Below, piece after piece: positions 5,770-8,527 of a stretch of 8,527 nt of DNA (positions within the stretch are counted from its first letter, which is position 1; every line of letters starts with the position of its first letter). Below the pieces are notes generated by a model. The model saw nothing but the letters and a program-made list of their open reading frames with translations. It was not told where the DNA came from and did no database searches. The translations under genes and the position numbers were made by a program. This DNA comes from DATKQI01 sp035532755 (lineage in GTDB: Bacteria > Pseudomonadota > Alphaproteobacteria > Acetobacterales > Acetobacteraceae): contig DATKQI010000065.1 of NCBI GenBank assembly GCA_035532755.1, forward strand, positions 1 to 8,527, in the 5' to 3' direction.

Positions 5770-7986
5770 TCAGCCGAAGGTGCCGCCGCGGGGGAAGCCG
5801 CTCGGCGGCAGCTTCCCGGCCTGGCCGCGTTCGCCGAGCCACGCGGACAGTGCGGTTTCGGTGCGGGTCTTCTCGCCCAGCCGCCAGGTCAGCCCATCGG
5901 CGAGGCGGAAGGTTTTCATGTCAGAAATTCCGCCATCCCGATATTTCTGTAACATTACGCCCGCGCCCTTCGCCATCTCCGGCACCTGATCGAGCGGGAA
6001 GACCAGCAGCTTGCGGTTCTGCCCCACCACGGCCACATGGTCGCCCTCCACCTTCACGCACAGGGCAGCTTCCTCCCCCGGCTTCAGCGTCAGCACCTGC
6101 TTGCCGGTGCGCTTCTCGGCCGCGAGATCGGCCGCCGCGACCACGAAGCCGCGGCCGGCGCTGTTCGCCACCAGGTAGCGCGCGCCGTCCGCCGGCACGA
6201 ACAGCGCCACCACGTCGTCCTCGTTCGACAGATCGGCGAGCAGGCGCACCGCCTGCCCGTCTCCCCGGCCGCGCGGGATGTCGGCGGCCTTCAGCGTGTA
6301 GGCGCGGCCGTTGGTGGCGAACAGGCACAGACGGTCGATGCTCTCGCACGGCAGCAGCCGCTTCAGCCGGTCGCCTTCCTTGAATTTCAGCTCCGTCCCG
6401 TCTGCCAGATGGCCCTTCACCGCGCGCACCCAGCCTTTCTCGGACAGGATGACCGTGATCGCCTCGCGCTCCACGAACGCCTCGGTCGAGACCTCCAGCG
6501 CGGGCGGGGGGGCGCCGAGTTCGGTGCGGCGGGCACCCAGCGGCCCGGTGCCGAATCGGACGCGGGTTTCCTCGATCTCGGTGCCGATCCGTTCCCACCG
6601 CAGCTTCTCATCGCCCAGCAACGCCTTGATCTGACGGTTTTCCTTTGTCAGCCCCGTGTGTTCCTTGCGGATCTCCATCTCCTCCAGCCTGCGCAGGCTG
6701 CGCAGGCGCATGTTCAGGATCGCCTCGGCCTGCATCTCGCTGAGCGTGAAGCGTTCCATCAGCCGCGCGCGCGGCTCGTCCTCCTCGCGGATGATGCGGA
6801 TCACCTCGTCGAGGTTGAGGAACACCGCGAGGTAGCCGGCCAGTACCTCCAGCCGCCGCTCGATCGCGGCGAGGCGGTGGCGGGAACGGCGGATGAGCAC
6901 CTCGTGCCGGTGGTCGAGCCAGGCGCGCAGCACCTCCGGCAGGGCCATCACGCGCGGCGTACGGGTCGCGTCCAGCACGTTCATGTTCAGCGGGAAGCGG
7001 CTTTCCAGCGGGGTGGCGCGGAACAGCGATTCCATCAGCATGTCCGGCTCCACCGCGCGGGTGCGCGGCTCCAGCACGAGGCGGACATCCTCCGTGCTCT
7101 CGTCGCGGATGTCGCCCAGCAGGGGCAGCTTCTTCTCCTCCAGCAGCTGGGCGATCTGCTCGATCAGGCGCGCCTTCTGCACCTGGTAGGGGATCTCGCT
7201 CACCACGATCTGCCAGGTGCCGTGCTTCGCCTTCTCCACCGCCCATTTCGCCCGCACGCGGAAGCCGCCGCGGCCGGTTTCGTAGGCTGCGGCGATGGCG
7301 GCCGGGTCTTCCACCAGGATGCCGCCGGTGGGGAAATCGGGGCCGGGCATATGGGCCAGCAGATCGGCGGCGGTGGCACCGGGATGGCGGATCAGATGCA
7401 GCGCGGCGGCGCAGACCTCGCCGGCGTTGTGCGGCGGGATGGAGGTCGCCATGCCGACCGCGATGCCGGCGGCGCCATTGGCCAGCAGGTTCGGGAAGGC
7501 GCCGGGCAGGACGACCGGTTCGTTCTCCTCTCCGTCATAGGTCGCCCGGAAATCGACCGAATCCTCGTCGATGCCCGACAGCAGCGCCTTCGCCACCTCG
7601 GTGAGCCGGGCCTCGGTGTACCGCATGGCTGCGGCGTTATCGCCGTCGATATTGCCGAAATTGCCCTGGCCTTCGACCAATGGGAAACGCGCGGCGAAAT
7701 CCTGCGCCAGCCGCACCAGCGCCTCGTACACCGAGGCATCGCCGTGCGGGTGGAACTTGCCGATCACATCACCCACCACGCGGGCGCATTTCTTGAAGCC
7801 GGCGGCGGGATCGAGCTTCAGCAGGTGCATGGCGTACACCAGCCGCCGGTGCACCGGTTTCAGCCCGTCCCGCACATCCGGCAGGCTGCGCGACATGATG
7901 GTGGAGAGCGCATAGGCCAAATATCGCTCGGACAGCGCATCGGCGAGCTTGGTGTCCTCGATATGGCCGGTCAGGTCGTCGGGCAT
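5770..7986 (-). CDS. parC: DNA topoisomerase IV subunit A (ParC)
   Basis: ParC forms the DNA-cleaving subunit of topoisomerase IV, which with ParE unlinks daughter chromosomes. The product is 738 residues, close to the usual 740-750. The N-terminus holds YALSTIMSRSLPDVRDGLKPVHRRLVYAM, then GKFHPHGDASVYEALVRLAQ, and the catalytic tyrosine Y123 in AAMRYTEARL. The IPPHNAGEV and ANGAAGIAVGMATSIP blocks are intact, a coiled-coil and the LNMRLRSLRRLE motif follow, and the C-terminal domain lacks the canonical GyrA box (QRRGGKG). Only a degenerate KRTGKQV appears there, which separates it from GyrA. At the quinolone-determining position, Ala84 replaces the Ser80 of E. coli ParC, while the acidic residue E88 is kept. 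The ATG at 7986 is preferred, but an in-frame TTG at 7998 would add four residues; neither has a strong Shine-Dalgarno. It lies 60 bases after recO on the same strand, consistent with an operon. Confidence 0.95.
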   Translation of the reverse strand: MPDDLTGHIEDTKLADALSERYLAYALSTIMSRSLPDVRDGLKPVHRRLVYAMHLLKLDPAAGFKKCARVVGDVIGKFHPHGDASVYEALVRLAQDFAARFPLVEGQGNFGNIDGDNAAAMRYTEARLTEVAKALLSGIDEDSVDFRATYDGEENEPVVLPGAFPNLLANGAAGIAVGMATSIPPHNAGEVCAAALHLIRHPGATAADLLAHMPGPDFPTGGILVEDPAAIAAAYETGRGGFRVRAKWAVEKAKHGTWQIVVSEIPYQVQKARLIEQIAQLLEEKKLPLLGDIRDESTEDVRLVLEPRTRAVEPDMLMESLFRATPLESRFPLNMNVLDATRTPRVMALPEVLRAWLDHRHEVLIRRSRHRLAAIERRLEVLAGYLAVFLNLDEVIRIIREEDEPRARLMERFTLSEMQAEAILNMRLRSLRRLEEMEIRKEHTGLTKENRQIKALLGDEKLRWERIGTEIEETRVRFGTGPLGARRTELGAPPPALEVSTEAFVEREAITVILSEKGWVRAVKGHLADGTELKFKEGDRLKRLLPCESIDRLCLFATNGRAYTLKAADIPRGRGDGQAVRLLADLSNEDDVVALFVPADGARYLVANSAGRGFVVAAADLAAEKRTGKQVLTLKPGEEAALCVKVEGDHVAVVGQNRKLLVFPLDQVPEMAKGAGVMLQKYRDGGISDMKTFRLADGLTWRLGEKTRTETALSAWLGERGQAGKLPPSGFPRGGTFG
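5791..5817. other. GC-rich hairpin just after the convergent stops, weak terminator candidate
   Basis: GGGAAGC at 5792-5798 pairs with GCTTCCC at 5811-5817. The loop can pair further as GCCGC/TCG/GCGGC in an alternative fold with a three-base bulge. It starts about 25 bases after the ACP stop codon and lies inside the last codons of parC on the other strand. No T-run follows on either strand, so it is not a classic Rho-independent terminator. It may only reflect parC codons. Confidence 0.25.
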
Positions 7987-8030
7987 GGGCGGTCTCAATT
8001 CATCGAAGGGGCGGTCAGGCCCAGGGGCGC

Positions 8031-8050
8031 CATATCAGATGGCATATCAG
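8031..8050. repeat. Short direct repeat CATATCAG x2 between recO and parC
   Basis: CATATCAG occurs at 8031-8038 and again at 8043-8050, a 12-base period. The second copy overlaps the recO stop codon (8047-8049). On the sense strand of parC it reads CTGATATG twice, some 45 to 65 bases ahead of the parC start. It could be a slippage product or a small regulatory site. No protein is assigned. Confidence 0.5.
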
Positions 8051-8527
8051 GGGCGAGTCGGCACTGGCGAGTCGGCCAGCGCCGCCACACGGTCCAGCAG
8101 GGCCGCGCGGGCGGCGGGCAGCGGGCGGTGGTGGTGGCCGAACGCCTCCCGGGCCAGGAAATGGCCGGTGAGGCGCAGCCCGTCCCGCCATTGGGCGGGA
8201 TCGCCGGGGAAGCTGTTGGGGCCGCTGCCGAGCAGGAAGGGCGGCAGCGGCAGCAGGCGCCCGGCCCAATTACCGGCAGCGGCGGCCGAGACCGCCCGCG
8301 CGGTCTTCGGCGAGACGAAGGCCAGATCATCGACCGCGCCACTGACAGCGCAGCGCGACAGATCGAGCCCGTAGCCGAGATCGGCGAGCAGCAGCGCCTC
8401 CCACCGCACGAGGTCGGCGAGCAGCGCCGGGCCGTCCGCCAGATGGGCCATCAGATGCAGCAGGCCATCGAAGATGCGCGGATGCGGCGCCCGCTCCGGC
8501 AGCGCGCCTTCCGCCACCGCGCAGGCC
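8047..8527 (-). CDS. recO: DNA repair protein RecO, C-terminal part (5' end outside window)
   Basis: RecO binds and anneals single-stranded DNA and, with RecR, loads RecA in the RecFOR recombination-repair pathway. About 160 codons are present; the frame is open through the window's right edge, so the N-terminal OB-fold is not visible. Recognisable family blocks are ALPERAPHPRIFDGL, LVRWEALLLADLGYGLDLSRCAVSG, DDLAFVSPKTARAVS, and AGRLLPLPPFLLG. A GTG at 8517 lies inside the domain and is not the start, because the codons before it continue the alignment. The C-terminus ends in a short tail, SPVPTRP, created by a 14-base duplication. It is followed by parC on the same strand, an order seen in many alphaproteobacteria. 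Confidence 0.88.
   Translation of the reverse strand, partial: ACAVAEGALPERAPHPRIFDGLLHLMAHLADGPALLADLVRWEALLLADLGYGLDLSRCAVSGAVDDLAFVSPKTARAVSAAAAGNWAGRLLPLPPFLLGSGPNSFPGDPAQWRDGLRLTGHFLAREAFGHHHRPLPAARAALLDRVAALADSPVPTRP
8052..8075. repeat. 14-base-spaced duplication GGCGAGTCGG x2 in the recO 3' end
   Basis: GGCGAGTCGG is found at 8052-8061 and 8066-8075. The 14-base offset is not a multiple of three, so the two copies are read in different frames in recO, as ADSP and then PTRP. The frame reached by removing one copy would run on to a stop at 8015. Confidence 0.6.

Noticed and set aside
1..8527. CRISPR array, tRNA or rRNA genes, insertion sequences
   Set aside because: No spaced short repeats of CRISPR type, no cloverleaf or rRNA-like sequence, and no transposase motifs or terminal inverted repeats were seen on either strand.

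Overview
The window is a GC-rich chromosomal segment whose gene content and protein style suggest an alphaproteobacterium, most likely of the Rhodospirillales/Acetobacteraceae type. That placement is inferred from the very high G+C, the recO-parC gene order and the protein sequences. No 16S rRNA or other direct taxonomic marker is present.

Layout: (1) bases 1-536, plus strand, hold the 3' part of bamE, an outer-membrane assembly lipoprotein with its lipobox visible near the window edge. (2) Bases 537-758 are a 222-base gap. Its right end is unusually AT-rich and carries a perfect TATAAT box and a strong AGGGG ribosome-binding site. (3) Bases 759-5766, plus strand, hold four tightly packed genes that look like one operon: a TylF-family SAM-dependent O-methyltransferase; a 693-residue protein made of five 68-residue double-TPR repeats fused to a C-terminal GDNC-type (DUF1796/papain-like?) domain; a full-length FkbH-like HAD-IIIC protein; and a small acyl carrier protein with a clear phosphopantetheine serine. 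(4) Bases 5770-8527, minus strand, hold the housekeeping pair recO (its 5' end lies beyond the window edge) and parC (topoisomerase IV subunit A). parC converges on the ACP gene with only three bases between the stop codons.

How the parts may work together: FkbH proteins are known to activate a glyceryl unit from a glycolytic intermediate and load it onto an ACP. Here FkbH and its ACP stand alone, without any polyketide synthase in view. They sit beside a sugar-type O-methyltransferase and a TPR protein whose extra domain has a conserved-looking Cys and His. The most interesting reading is a compact system that makes an ACP-bound glycerate-type group, transfers it to some acceptor such as a surface glycan, and O-methylates the product. 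The TPR-Cys protein would be the candidate transferase or scaffold. This function is inference. The families of the methyltransferase, FkbH and ACP are well supported; the role of the TPR-Cys protein is not known.
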